From contig OY747702.1 in the NCBI GenBank assembly GCA_963556495.2, forward strand, positions 48,037,286-48,101,285: a stretch of DNA of 64,000 bases, in the 5' to 3' direction. The position numbers and the translations under genes are program-made. How positions within the stretch are numbered: position 1 is the first letter of the stretch; each line of letters begins with the position of its first letter. The notes under the pieces are model-generated. The model had not been told where the DNA came from. It did not search any database and saw nothing but the letters and a program-made list of their open reading frames with translations. The stretch is from Valencia hispanica. Its lineage: Eukaryota; Chordata; Actinopteri; Cyprinodontiformes; Valenciidae. Shown one piece after another: positions 1 to 12,135 of the stretch.

Positions 1-2190
1 AAGAGGAAGCTAAATTCAGGGCCTTCTAAGAACAGACCTGAGACCAGGGCAGATGATCACCCTAAAATAAAATGTCGACCCTAAATAAGCAGCCAGAGCT
101 ACAATGATTTAGACTTAAACATTGCTCTCTGTTCAATCTGACTGAACTTCAGCTATTTTGCATAAAAATAGGGCAAAATTAAATGTGGAACGTTGGTACA
201 GATACACTCTAAAAGTCTCATACATGCTTTTGACTCCGTCAGGCTGAATACAAACACCTAACCTGCTTGTAAATATACAAGCTTTAATTGTATACAAATG
301 TTGAAATGTAACAAAATGGGAAAAACATTAAAGGGTTGTGAATATTTTCAAAAGGCAATGTATGCATAACCAAAAGAGCTAACTGCTGGATTTACCAGTA
401 TTATCACTTAGGGAAACAGCTTTTGCCACTCTTTAAAAAAATGTCCTGCTGGAACCATGGACTTTATACATGGAAGTGATTTATTGCTGAAAAAAGTAAA
501 ATCTTCTGTGACAAGATACCAGGGTGGGAGCATGTCTTGTAGGACCTGCCTTCACTTAAATAGTTCACTATTAGAATCATTAACCTGCCTGCTCTCTCAG
601 ACTCTCCTCTTGTTTCTTAGACACTAAAACATCCCGAGAGGTGTTGCTGTTTTAACTTTTAGGATCTTACTTTTTTAAACAAAAACATATTTTGGTTTTA
701 ACGAGATATCATTCTTGTTGTAACAACTTTATATATAACATTTCTCGTTTTAATGAGAAAACCTCCTCATTATAACTAGTTTGGTATCAGTTTAAAACAT
801 TAAACTTTCTCTGTATAATGAGATCCTGCTCCAAACAATTTTTCCCAGCTCTGGCAGCGCTTCCATGCAACCTAAATGATGTTGAATCAGTTTTTAATTA
901 CTTATGCGGGTGCTGATTCAAGAGTCAAGTATGCCGTTATTTATTTTATCCACTTGGAGAACCATGGGTAGAAAGGAAGAAGGGCAACCTCCACACTTTG
1001 CTGACGCCACCACCGTGTTACACTGCGGGGAAAGTGTGTTCAGGATAATGTGCAGAGTTAGTTTTCCTCCATAGATAGTGTTTTACATGTAAGCCATTTT
1101 TGAATGATGGATGCTCTGTTAAACGTTTGATACTTAAAGCTTGGTATATTGCTTTTTAACCAAGCGCTGCTTCCAACTTCTCTACAACTTTATCCCTGAT
1201 GGTGTGTTCTTTGGTCTTTATGAGGCTGTTTGTTCATTTATGTTCTCTAACAAAACCCCAAGGCCTTCACATAACAGTTGCATTCATACTGAGATTAATT
1301 TATACACAAGTGTACTCTATTAAGTAATTAGATGACTTCTGAAGGCAGCTCTAGGGTTGATTTAAGGGCATCAGAATACAAACTTTTCAGATTTTTATTT
1401 ATGAAAATGTTTTTTTTAAATCATGAGGCCTTTTTGTTCCGCTTCACAATTATAATTTTCGTTGGTCAATCACATAAAGTTCCAGTGAATATGCTAAGGT
1501 TTATTGCCATAATGAGTCAAAACATGAAAAAGTTGAAGATTTATGAACATGTTTGCAAGGCATTTTCAGTCTGTTTAAACACAGGTACCTATTTTGGTTC
1601 TCAGGGACTGAAGATTCAATCATTCACAGATAGTTTTCAGATTAGAAAAAAACAATAATTTTATTTTTAAAATCATAGTAATTTCTGACTGCAGAACAAG
1701 GAATAGAATTAGTTGTGAGATGTATTTGCATCAAAGAAACTGAGGTTTATTTTTATAAATTGTGAAATTAAAAACAATTATGTTATATCTCTTTCTCCCC
1801 TCAAGAACTTTCTGGTCTGTGTAGAAGTTTAAAAATGGGTTTTAAGTAGTTGAAAAGAAAAACATTTATAAAGTTTCTTAACCTTTTGGAAAATGAGAGA
1901 AATACAAAATCAAACTGTCTTTGATCATTTCAGAAATGATCTCTGCTCTCCATTGTATTATTTATTACAGTTATTCATTCACTCTATCTACAATACAGCA
2001 GAAGTACTGTTTCGCCTTCTGAATAAGGGTATTAAACTTGACATTTTGAAAGTTTCAAAGAAAACCCAAATCCCAAACAAGGCAAACCGGCACGGGATCC
2101 ATCAGAACTCCATAAAACGAATTTGCTTCTACTTGCAACTGGAACAAAGATTAAAAATGTTGTAATCTTTTCTCCTGCAGACTCTCCCAA
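1..2190. other. AT-rich non-coding DNA, no gene seen
   Basis: No open frame here resembles a known protein, and the short frames have no plausible splice context. I see no transposon motifs and no long repeats. It reads as unique intergenic sequence, or as an intron of a gene outside the window. Confidence 0.5.
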
Positions 2191-3420
2191 ATGCTGCTGT
2201 GTGTTTTTGCATGGATGAGTGAGAGTGAAGAGACAGAAACTGGACCTCTCTGGCCCTTTGACATGGCCAGGCTTGGAGTTGGAGCTGTGTAATTACACAT
2301 ATCAGGGTGAAATCGCAGCTCTGAGAGTGGAGGCAGGGCTGGCGTAATCTTACAGGTGAGTCAGATGGAGAGAAGGAGAGGTACAGGGGGAACCTGTGGC
2401 GTCTGTACTGGAAGTCCACGTCAGCGCCTCCCATCACACACTATTAGCTGCCATCAAAGCTCTAATTTTACTCTAGCATTACACCCCACTCTCTGCTTCC
2501 CCCTCCCTCCCCTGCAGGTCTGGATGGTGCAGCCTGGTGGGAAAACGACATTCAATCCGCTGTCCACCCCATTCAGGCCAAATTGGCAAATGACAGCCCT
2601 CCGCCTCTCAGATTGCTGGAAGAGAAAAGGCGCCTTTACCAGCGTTCACCCTGAGCCTTGGAGGGGCCGCTGGGGTGGGCAGGGATTAGAGGAAGGGGTG
2701 AGCAGAGAGGAAGAGCGGGGGACCAGGGAGGCCGAGGAGTGGACCGAGGTGGGTTAACAGCTTCCCTTGTCCTCCTCGGAGGTGACGATGTGGGACAGAG
2801 AACAGAGAAAAGAAAGAGATGAATGCCTACTCAGCAGATCAAAGAAACTTCCCTTGTGACCGACAAGAAAAGTTGACCTGAATTCACTAATCTCCCAGTT
2901 TCTACCACCCGAGGAACCAGCATTTGGCCTCATGCAGGTCAACCACGCCAAGCAGGCAGAGGTAAATCTTACAGAAGCGCACAGACACGGGAGCACAGGC
3001 CTTCGGTGTGGATGAACCAGCTCCTCTTGGTTTATTCTAGATGCAATTAGGCAAAAAAGCAGTGTCATCTTCAGCCTGTTAGGCTTAAAAAGAAAAAAAG
3101 TACCAAAAAAATCACATACAGAAGTAAAACTCCCTCACAAACAAGGGGCTTTCGGCAATATTTCAGCATGACTCAGAGGGAAAACACACTAACTGCCTGC
3201 CCTGCTGAATGGTACTCTTACTGCTAATTAAGTGCTAATGGCAGTTCCCCCTGCAGAGAATACTAATTAATGCTCCATTCTTCTGCAGACTGAACGCGCA
3301 CTCCACCGTGGCCTAATGAGGTGAGGTAGGTACGTCTTCTCCCAGCCTGGGCTAACAAGCACAACACAGTGGGCTCTCACTAGAGAGGGCCATACCAGGG
3401 GGGCCGCTTCCTGTTCCCTA
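2190..3420. promoter_or_regulatory. GC-richer unique non-coding block, candidate regulatory DNA
   Basis: This block is clearly less AT-rich than its surroundings and carries no repeat signatures. It has a polypyrimidine tract ending in CAG at about 2517, which looks like a splice acceptor, and clustered homeodomain-type cores CTAATTAAG (3224-3232) and ACTAATTAATG (3262-3272). The 133-codon frame through 2356-2757 matches nothing I recognise. The block could be a conserved enhancer or an exon of a non-coding RNA. A regulatory role is inferred from composition and motif content only. Confidence 0.3.
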
Positions 3421-5830
3421 CTCTTAAGGGACCCCCCTAAAACATTTCACAATGAGCAATGGAAGTAATGAAAGGAAACTAAGAAAATGGGGCAGCTTAT
3501 GTCTGTCTGGTTTCAAAGTTTTAGTCTGTATTTGAGTAACTACATTAACATGGAGAAAATTATTCTGAATAACAGGAGAAATTTGTGTTAAACTACTTAT
3601 ATATTCCTCCAACAGGCATTTAGTAATGGCTCCTTTATATAAGATATAGAAATGCATATAGGTCCGAATACTGTGATTATTTTATGTTTATCCAGCAAAA
3701 ACTTTTCTAAAAACACAGTTTCAAGTATGTTTTTCAGAAAGTGCTGATGCCAAGAAGAAAACAACTTCTTTTTTATGTAGTTCCCAACCTGCTGAGAGTT
3801 TGTCCCTCTTGCAGAATAAACACATTTCCTGTTTGGATGCAGAAAGGCCTGGGAATCAGATTCAAAGTGCTGAAGAATGAATGGATGTGCGAGTATGCGG
3901 GGCTGCGTGCATGAGCATAAACACAGATTGAGGGTGGTATTGGAATTACCTGAGTGAGATAATGGAGGAGCATTAGATTAACTTTCAGCCCCTAAATGCA
4001 ACACATTTAGGGCAATCTTGTCCCCCAAAAACATGTCAATGTCTGAAAGGCCTCCCCTCTCGCTATCAGGAGCCTCTGGTCCCCCACGCTGATGCAGCTG
4101 GCAAGGCGCTACCGTCGACTGTCAAAACGCAGCGCCAGATCTAGTTATAAAATAATTGAATTTTCATATCAGAGGGGACCAGAGTCCCAGCAGACAATAG
4201 GACTGCTGAGTCCTCTCTGATATTGGCTCGGGCCCTTTGCCATGCGCATGAAATCAGTATGTTAATGTTCCGGGGTTTTCTTTTTTTAAGGGCACTTGTG
4301 CTCTCGCAATGTACTACCGATGCGGTTTCAAGAAAAAAAAATACAAAATTGCAACTATTGATAAGTAGGCAGCCAGCAAACCCTCGACCCCTCCTCCCAC
4401 CCAACAGCCCCCCCCCCCCCCCCCCCACACCCCCATGTACTCACCAAGGCTCTAGACGTTTTCGCACCCCTATCCTCCCCCATTATTAAAATTGTAATTT
4501 ATTTTTCTAAATCAGAATGACAGCTTGCTTTCTTTTCTCTGCAGCAGCCACTGAATCACCAAGCTTTAATTACTTTCGTAACTTCGCTGACCCTGTGAGC
4601 GCGCTGCTCCGCCGGAGAAAATGGGACCGCCAACAAAGGCCCCTCCACAGCCTCTGCTGCCTTTGCCTCATTCAGAATGCGAAAATTTATCAAACTGGGG
4701 ATTTTTTTATAAGATTGTTGTTAACATTTCACCTCCTATCTGTCTCGCAAAACATGCCGCCTTCGAGAAACAGCTCTGCAGTCCCAGTTTTCGTGACCCA
4801 CCTCTTTGAGAAACTCGCCGGATAACTAAACAACCTAATTCAAACTCTCCCTCTTTACTTCTCTCCCTCTGTTTGAGAGTGTGCTTGTGTTGACTCAACA
4901 GGGTCTCTTAGGGCCGAAACAGCCATAGGTCACGCCATTGTGACCTCTTTGTTTCCAGGCCGTGGCCTCAGGAGCCTAGCGACGGACAGGGCGAGGTCCC
5001 GAGGCCAAAAAACGCAGATCGGTGGTGGACGAGCAGTAAATCTGATCACTGCTCAGATTTGTGGCCCACAGACATCAGGGTCAGGCTGTTGTCAGGGTTG
5101 TTCAGTCTATAACGCAGCTATCAAAGGTGCTTCCCAACCACACTGCATGGTAAACAACGGAAGAGAAGCTGCTGTTTGAAAGCAGGAGAACTCTGAGATG
5201 TTTGATGTTGAAATTGAACATAATGAAGGTCAATGGTGGAGCCCCCCCCCCCCCTTCTTTGCTTTGTTAATGCCAAGTTCAGGTATGTTTCATGTTTGTC
5301 AAGCTATCGCTGTTTGCTTCACATGACTCCATTCCTAACTTATTAAAGTAGCTAATATGTTGTAATCCCTGCTATCGCGCTCACCTTCTCACTGGCACAT
5401 CTCTGTTTTGGGCTGTGCCACTGTGTGAACCGGAGCTGTGCAGGCACGGTTGGTCTTTTGCTGACTGCCTGATAATTGAATGAGCGATTATCCCTCCCAT
5501 TAATAGACAATGATACAGAAAGCGCTGCCATATGTAGGGAATATTAATGAGTGGCTGCAGCGGCCTAGATAAGGGGAGTACCATGCAGTCGCAGTAATAG
5601 GGGTTAAAACAATTTGCCCCACCACCACCAGCACCCCCACAGCCATCCTCACACACATCCAGCTCCCATGCCTTCCTCCTCACTAATCCTCCAACCTCTC
5701 ACCAACTAAGCAAGCTATGACCAATAAACGTCCTCCCACCCCAACACACACACACATGAACTGGTGTTCTGCTTGGTGCTAACCTCACTGCTACCAAGGC
5801 TGACCCGTCATTGTGTGAGAAGGGCAAATT
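3421..5830. other. Unique non-coding DNA with C-tract and possible regulatory patches
   Basis: No gene is supported. Patches near 4190-4330, 4530-4640, 4920-5060 and 5390-5600 are GC-richer, and the last contains TAAT and GATA-type cores (for example near 5530-5575). An uninterrupted C tract lies at 4408-4426 and a shorter one near 5244-5254. Short frames across these tracts are low-complexity artefacts. Confidence 0.35.
4408..4426 (+). repeat. poly-C tract
   Basis: An uninterrupted run of 19 C, followed by further C-rich sequence. Its length is likely to vary and to be prone to sequencing error. Confidence 0.9.
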
Positions 5831-5834
5831 TGAA

Positions 5835-6262
5835 TGTATGTTCCACACAAAAAGGTGGCTTAAAATACTGACTATACATACATCTGAAACCAGATATTTT
5901 TATATACTGTATTTAAAAAAATGCTTGTTTTCTCACTTTGTGACTCGGACTAAGTCATTCTACACCTTTCCTGTTTAGATTAGGAATACAAGAATTATTT
6001 CCATTTGCTAAATTCCAGAATAATCCTTAATATTTGGTAGAACTGCCTTTTAAACTCTCTGGCTTGGGTCAAACATTTTGGGTTTCCTTCCACAAGCTTC
6101 TCTCAATAGTTTGCTAGAATTTTTGGCCCATTCCTCTTGACAGAATTGGGTTAGGTTTTTAGGCCCCCTTGCTCACACAACTTTTCAGCTCTGTCCCCAT
6201 ATTTTCTATCGGACTGAGATCAAGGATTTATGATGGCCACCCTGAAGCACATACCTTTTTAG
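5835..6262 (-). mobile_element. Tc1-like transposon relic, truncated
   Basis: Read on the minus strand, this shows the usual terminal section of a decayed Tc1-like element. It has a terminal block beginning near 5838, the 'ggtagaa-tgcctttt' section, and the stretch about a 'cattcctc-tgacaga' site and 'ggactgagatcaagg' common to many fish Tc1 relics. It stops abruptly at about 6262, where LINE coding sequence begins. No transposase frame is intact. Confidence 0.6.
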
Positions 6263-6750
6263 GATGGAGGCTGAACATCTGGTGTCCTGGTGCAGCCACA
6301 ACAACCTGGTGCTGAACGCCCAGAAGACAGTGGAGATTATTGTGGACTTTAGGAAGCACACAGTCCCACTCCCCTCCAACATTCTGACTGACACCCCCTT
6401 CACCACTGTGGACTCCAGGACCTCAAGTGGGACCCCACCATCACCTCCATCATAAAGAAGGCCCAGCAGAGGATGTACTTCCTGAGGCAGCTGAAGAAAT
6501 TCAACCTGCCAACAAGGACAATGATGCAGTTCTACAATGCAATCATCAAGTCCATCCTCACACCCTCCATCACCGTGTGATATGCTGGAGCTACCATCAG
6601 GGACAAACAGAGACTGCAGCGTGTTGTGCGCCCTGCTGAGAAGGTGATTAGCTGCAGACTCCCATCTCTACAGGACCTGTACATGTCCAGGATACTTGGG
6701 CGTCCAGGTGAGGCTGCCATCTTCTTCCATGTGTACATCTACATCTAAAG
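6263..6750 (+). pseudogene. LINE reverse-transcriptase C-terminal fragment
   Basis: The first frame (from 6264) encodes residues such as LVSWCSHNNLVLNAQKT followed by VDFRKH, the section just after the YxDD active site in CR1/L2-superfamily reverse transcriptases. After a frame change near 6420 the sequence reads KKAQQRMYFLRQLKKFNLP and then QFYNAIIKSILTPS, the next conserved section. The frameshift and a stop at about 6579 show that it is dead. It is 5' truncated and abuts a Tc1 relic at 6262. Confidence 0.75.
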
Positions 6751-6754
6751 GACA

Positions 6755-6990
6755 ACAGTCACTCTTTTGAAGACAATAATGTACACATTTTAGATAGAGA
6801 AGACAGATGGTTTGAGACAGGAGTGAAAGAAGCCATCTTTGTAAAACATATGAAACCAACTTTGAACAGAGTAGGTGGTTTGAGATTCCTCCTCTCAAAC
6901 ACATAAAACGCAGTCTTGAGTTGGCTACCCAAGAAGTTTCACCAAAACTCACACACCGAGGCATGTGACCAAAACAGCGCATAGTTACAT
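6755..6990 (+). pseudogene. Possible Penelope-like element, GIY-YIG-type C-terminal fragment
   Basis: In one frame from about 6757 the sequence reads ILDREDRWFETGVKEAIFV and then KPTLNRVGGLR before a stop near 6903. This resembles the end of the GIY-YIG endonuclease region of retroelement proteins common in fish genomes (usually ending 'SLNRGGGLRH.LS'). Only the last ~50 codons are present, and the rest of the element is missing. The assignment to Penelope-like elements rests on memory of the family pattern. Confidence 0.45.
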
Positions 6991-7940
6991 AACCTGGGTC
7001 GTTTCACCATTAACGACACTTACATCACCAAGATTGCTTAGTGCTTAGAAGTTTAAGCAATCCTGATAGCCTCGTTAGGTATAATGATTGTCCATTAGTG
7101 AGCCTTGATGCTAACAGAGCAGCTGCATGTCGTAGCAATAGAATAAGCAACAGTTTGAGCAAGTCATGACTAACATTTGAGTGCCACTTAAATAAATTCT
7201 GCTGCAGTTGCTTCTGTAATTTGAAATGCTCATGTCACAGATTTTTCCTTATTTATCTCTACAGTGTGGTTGAGCTGGAGATCACATCATATATGCTGCA
7301 GTATCAAAGTTGCAGAGAAACTAGGCTTGGTGTGTTGCCCCAGACCCTTAAAACTAACCACATTTAAAAGTAAATACATTCTAAACTTTAAATGTCATTT
7401 GCACAACCATAAATAAGAAAGAACTCCCATCTGTGGGTGCTACAGAATGGTGACAGGCAATCACAATAGAGCTGAGTGTCGGCCGCCAGATACTAAGGCC
7501 TATCAGCTAATGTGTTTACACTAGCCTGTATGTAAACAGGAACAAGAAGTAAAGATTGAGTTTTAGCACATATCATCCGTAATTACTTATGTCTGCCCAG
7601 GTCCAAAACAGTACACACTTTCAAACACAACATATTTGATAGCATCACTTGTTTGAAAAGTGATGCATTTGAAATGTACCACTGTGTGTAATGAATCTAT
7701 GTATGAGTTTGACCTTTTAAATAAAAGAACTGAATAATTCAGGAGTTTGAAAATACCGGAAGGTTCTGTTGAAAAAAATATATAAGCAGTTAATATCTTA
7801 CCTGCAACAGATAACACTAATCCTTTATTATAAAATCCAGATTAGTTGGTCCTGGAGGCACTCTAATGGTTAGTTAGGGGGGGGGGGGGGCAAGACCAAA
7901 GTGGCCTTCTACTGTCTTAAAACAACTCCAGTCCTGAAGT
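6991..7940. other. Non-coding DNA with G-tract
   Basis: The first ~150 bases are probably the untranslated tail of the retroelement fragment just upstream. The rest shows nothing recognisable apart from a poly-G run at about 7877-7890. Confidence 0.4.
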
Positions 7941-8387
7941 TGTTGGTTATTTTGAATGTTGGACCAGGTTAACATGGAAAGATATTGAGTCCAACAAACA
8001 AAGCCACACAACTTCAGTTCTGGAATACAGCCTCTGTCGATTTATTAGTTTACATACCTTCTCTGAGCATGACAAAGCATTGAAGACATACATTTCTGTC
8101 GTCCTCAAATACCCCAGCAAGACTCTCCGGCAAGCCCCAGACTAGACTCCCCTTCTATTATTAACACCCAGATTTTATACCTAGTTCGTGCGTCATATTG
8201 GTGCCAGAGCTGTCTATAATCCAGATGTTTCCTATAACACGCTCTCTGAGAGAACATGTTCTGCTAGCCAAGTTTATAATTTATCGTGTCAGTGACCCAA
8301 GCCTTCCTTCTCTGAATAAACACACAAATTCCTTTACGTAGCATTTTCGATAAGAACATTTTGGACATTCATCATTCTACCACAACA
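7941..8387 (-). mobile_element. Solo LTR of an LTR retroelement
   Basis: The segment begins TGTTGG and ends ACAACA, giving TGTTG/CAACA inverted termini. It is flanked by identical 4-bp direct repeats AAGT (7937-7940 and 8388-8391), as expected for an integrase-made target-site duplication. Read on the minus strand it is ordered like an LTR: a TATAAAA box (8179-8173), then an AATAAA polyadenylation signal (8046-8041) about 130 bases later, then a GT-rich stretch before the end. No internal coding region or second LTR is present, so recombination between two LTRs probably removed the body. The family (gypsy, copia or endogenous retrovirus) cannot be told. Confidence 0.7.
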
Positions 8388-8514
8388 AAGTGTTGTAGAA
8401 TTTAATGTAAAAGCTAAATTTTAAATAACCATTAAACCAATCTCATCTTTGGATTGATTGAACTGAATGATGCAAGTCAGTGACTTGATGCAATCTGCTG
8501 GGTTTCCTGCTGGG

Positions 8515-8645
8515 TTTAATTAGACAGAAAACTTTTAAACTGATTGGAATGTATGTATGATTGAATTAAAATGACTTGTAAAGTGCCTTGAGATTACACG
8601 TGTTGTGAAGTGATGCTATATAAATAAACTGAATTGAAATTGAAT
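8515..8645 (+). repeat. LINE 3' tail fragment
   Basis: The sequence carries 'gtgccttgagatt...tgtgaagtgatgctatataaataaactgaattgaa', a frequent 3' end of CR1/L2-type LINEs in fish. A sister copy of the same tail is at 18715-18842. Confidence 0.65.
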
Positions 8646-9642
8646 TGATTACTTACATGGATACAAGAGGTAGCATACCACCAAAGGTGTTCCTGTGTAA
8701 AATACTGTACATACTGAGAACAATTAAAAAAATATTTCTGGTCAGAGTACGGTACCAACTAAAATTAAAGTGATAAATAGTGTTTTAAGTGAACGCTATT
8801 TCTTTAATTTTACCCTGCCTTGCTTTTCCATTATGTAGTTACTCTGACTGGAAGCACTTTGCTGTCATCGTTTTTTGTGCAGAACCCAAATAAAAGCAAG
8901 AGTTAAGCAAAATCTTTTTTAATTGTTATATTTAAATAAAGGAAACACTTACTGAACAATATAGGAACAACTGGTAACAAGAGGGCAGAACAATGAGATG
9001 AATCAAAAAAGAGAGTTTTTGAACTGTGGCGGTGATTAATGGATGCAAAACCGGTAAGACTAATAAACAACAGGTAGCAACTGTGGGAGAACAAGGAGCT
9101 AAAGAGAACCAAGCAAAAACTATTGAACTGAATGACTGACAAACACTAAATGGAAACAATAGCCTAGTCAACAGAGCCTGACAATATATAAGACTGAATA
9201 GAAACACACAACCAACATTTCCACAAAAAATGATGAAAGGTGTGGAAGTAAATACACTGCACAGTAGGAAACAGACTGACAAAATAAAATAGGAAATATA
9301 GACTATGACACTAAAATTATGCATCAATGACACCACAAAATTCAAAGGCAAAGACCTAAAACGAATTACATGGACATGTTTCTTTCATGTTTCACAGGGG
9401 GAGGGCTCGTCTGAGATAAAAGTAAACTTTTTGACTGCTTTGAGCCCCCTGCAGAACTGGGGGACCCAAGAAAGATTAAAATACTCAAATAATATGTTGA
9501 GAAATGACCCAGCTGTGCACATGTAAAGATGCAAATTTGGAAAAAATTGAAAAAGCTATTATTTTTTTAATCCAATTTATTTTACATACAGAGGGAAATT
9601 GTTTAGGTTTTCACTTCTGTTTATTTACAATTAAATAAAAAA
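8646..9642. other. Non-coding DNA, possible decayed retroelement
   Basis: Long open frames on the minus strand (8903-9351) are T-rich and low in complexity and look like no protein. The minus-strand text resembles untranslated retroelement sequence, but I cannot name a family. Confidence 0.3.
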
Positions 9643-9763
9643 GTCATGTTTTTGGACTGTGGGAAGAAGCCGCAGTACCCAGAAGGAACCCATGCATGCA
9701 CAGGGAGAACATACAAACTCCATGCAGAAAGACCCCGCGCCGTATTCGAATCCAGGACCTTCA
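9643..9763 (-). mobile_element. tRNA-headed SINE fragment
   Basis: Part of a dispersed SINE seen five times in the window. The conserved body ('ggactgtggga-gaagcc...acccatgcatgcacagggagaacat') is followed by a box-B-like 'attcgaatcc' at about 9743-9752. The tRNA-like head lies to the right, so the element is on the minus strand and the head is cut short. Confidence 0.75.
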
Positions 9764-10079
9764 AATATATCCCTCAGATAATTGCATTTTACTTTTTGAA
9801 CGTAAGATGGGCCAGTAAATAAAATTCTCTTCAGGACTACTACAACCCTGGGTGTGTTCCAACCTCCACTTCCCATGTACAAAACTAGTAGTTTCTTTGC
9901 AAATAACCACCTACTTTGCAAGTTAGTGTGTATTTAATATTCATAAAATAGTGTTCTACGTAAACCTGTAAACACATATAACATTTGTGACATCAGAATT
10001 GTTGTAAAATGGTCCAGTGGTGGGCCATCTCAAACTAGTCATTAGCTTTAGCCATCGGGACCAACTAATCTGAATTTAG

Positions 10080-10930
10080 GCAAGGCAATTTTATTTGTAT
10101 GCCACACTTTCAACAACAAGGTGATTCCTTTTGCTTTACATGATTAAGAGGTAAATAAAAACAGCAGTAAAACACGCACAAAGCATATAAAGTAAATACA
10201 GCAATTAAGCAAGAAGCATACACAGATACATCAAGGCATTACAAAGCATATAATGTAAAAATAGCAAGAAGCACACACAATACATGATACATCAAAACAT
10301 TACTCAAAGGCAGCTTTAAACAGTTACATTTTTAGTTGGGATTTAAAAGAACTCAGTGTTTCAGCAGCTTTGCAGTTTTCTGGAAGTTTGTTTTAGATTA
10401 GAGGAGCATAGAAACTGAAAGCTGCTTCTCTGTGTTGGGTTTCAATTCTAGGGATGTTGAGTAGACTGGAATTAGAGGACCTGAGTGGTCTGGTGGGTTG
10501 GTATAGTAACAGCAGATCTTCAATATACTTTGGTGCTAAGCCATTCAATGATTTATAAACTAGTAAAAGTATTTTAAAGTCTATTCTCTGAGCTACAGGG
10601 AGCCAGTGTAAGGACTTTAGAACTGGGGTGATGTGCTCTACTTTCCTGGCTCTAGTGAGGAACACGAGCAGCAGCGTTCTGGATCAGCTGCAGCTGTCTG
10701 ATTGACTTTTTAGGCAGACCCGTGAAGACACTGTTACAGTAATCAATCCGACTAAAGATAAACGCATGGATGAGTTTTTCCAGGTCCTGTTGCAACATCA
10801 GTCCTTTAATCCTAGAAATGTTCTTCAGGTGATAGAAGGGTGACCTTGTTATTGTCTTTATGTGACCCCGGAGGTTCAGGTCTGAGTCCATTACTACACC
10901 TAATTTTAGGCCTAATCAGTAGTTTCTAGC
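10080..10930 (-). pseudogene. CR1/L2-type LINE, reverse-transcriptase C-terminus and 3' tail
   Basis: Two overlapping frames on the minus strand encode a typical LINE ORF2 end. 10652-10891 has KLIHAFIFSRIDYCNSV and IRQLQLIQNAAARV. 10393-10665 continues with HITPVLKSLHWLPVAQRIDF and LVYKSLNGLAPKYI. The frame change near 10655 shows decay. The remaining bases to about 10080 fit the 3' untranslated tail ('caaggcaattttatttgta' on the plus strand). A related fragment lies at 34830-35420. Confidence 0.8.
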
Positions 10931-12062
10931 TGTATTAACTGAAGCTGTGTGCTGACTGTTGATCATTCCTCTTTAGGTCCAAAGGTTATTACTTCTGTTT
11001 TGTTTCTGTTCAGCTGGAGAAAGTTATGGCACATCCATCCATTGATTTGCTCGATGCATTTACTTTAATTTTACTTTATTTTTAATTTAATTTAGGTTAA
11101 ATGAAGATGGAAACATGATGGCAGGTATTATATTTAAACTTTTTTTATCGGAACTATCCCTTTGGCTAGCTATTTCATTTACCCACCAAGATATCCCCTT
11201 TCAATGCTAATGATGCTAATGGTACTAATGGCAGGAAGTGGCAGGTGTTTAGCATTTGTGTTATGGGAGCTATTGCAGAAAGAGAATTGTGCCATTAAAA
11301 TATTAATTCCTGCTGACTTTTAATTTATTTATCAACATATTTTAAATCTATTAGTTTATCCTCATTTTATAGTCAGTTCAAGTGAAGATGCAACAGCAGC
11401 TAGAGATTAAGAAGCAACAAAGGCCCAACCTCAGCCTTACCTCCTTGGACTCTTCATCTGAGGGTGCAGAAAGGTGAAACTGTTGGGGGCAGGCTTCTCT
11501 ATAATACAGCCTTCCAATCAATATCCAACATCTATCAGCATTAGGAGGCAATATTTCCCCTCTTTACCTTGCAATAATCGTTCTTAAGGCTGTGAAGTAC
11601 CTTATCATGGGTCTGGCGGCAAAAGAAAGGCCGGTTTCCTTGGCGACCGTGAAAGCCATTGGTTTCCTTTTCAGCGGAATAATGAACTTCTCTCCTCCGT
11701 GTGTCACTCTTCCACCCCACTCTCAGCCTCTTCGATTAAATTCAAGTCCACGCGTCCTTGAGGTCCCTCGTGCCTTGGTTATAATTTGGCAAACAACATA
11801 AAAACACTGCGGGGGGGTGTAAAAGTGTTCAAGGCTAAACAAATCCACCGCTTTAGCCGAGGCGTCTCATGGTCATGCAGGGCTCAAAGTCTCTATATAA
11901 TTTAATAAAACCCTTTTATTAAAAGGAGGGGAAATATTTGCGTATATTCTTTTGCATATATTTTTCACCGTATGGGGGGGGGGGGGGGCTAAATCCTAAT
12001 TAAATACTAAAATATTTTTTTTTGCACACGTAAATTTTAAAGTTAAACTTCCCAACCCTGCC

Positions 12063-12066
<4 letters not shown>
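10931..12066. other. Unique non-coding DNA, one GC-richer patch
   Basis: No gene is supported. The patch at about 11590-11810 is GC-richer and contains an inverted CCAAT box ('ccattgg', 11656-11662) and an RFX-like 'tttccttggcgacc' (11636-11649). It could be a conserved regulatory element. A G-run sits at about 11974-11988. Confidence 0.35.

Positions 12067-12135
<69 letters not shown>
12067..12135 (+). repeat. (AT)n then (GT)n microsatellite
   Basis: About 28 AT units are followed by about 6 GT units. The isoleucine/tyrosine frames on the minus strand are artefacts of this tract. Confidence 0.95.

Noticed and set aside
2356..2757. 133-codon frame near the left edge
   Set aside because: No recognisable motif and compositionally odd at its end (Glu/Arg/Gly). 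The acceptor-like tract at 2517 is not matched by a convincing donor.
4141..4489. Frames with poly-Gly and poly-Pro on opposite strands
   Set aside because: Produced by the C tract at 4408-4426.
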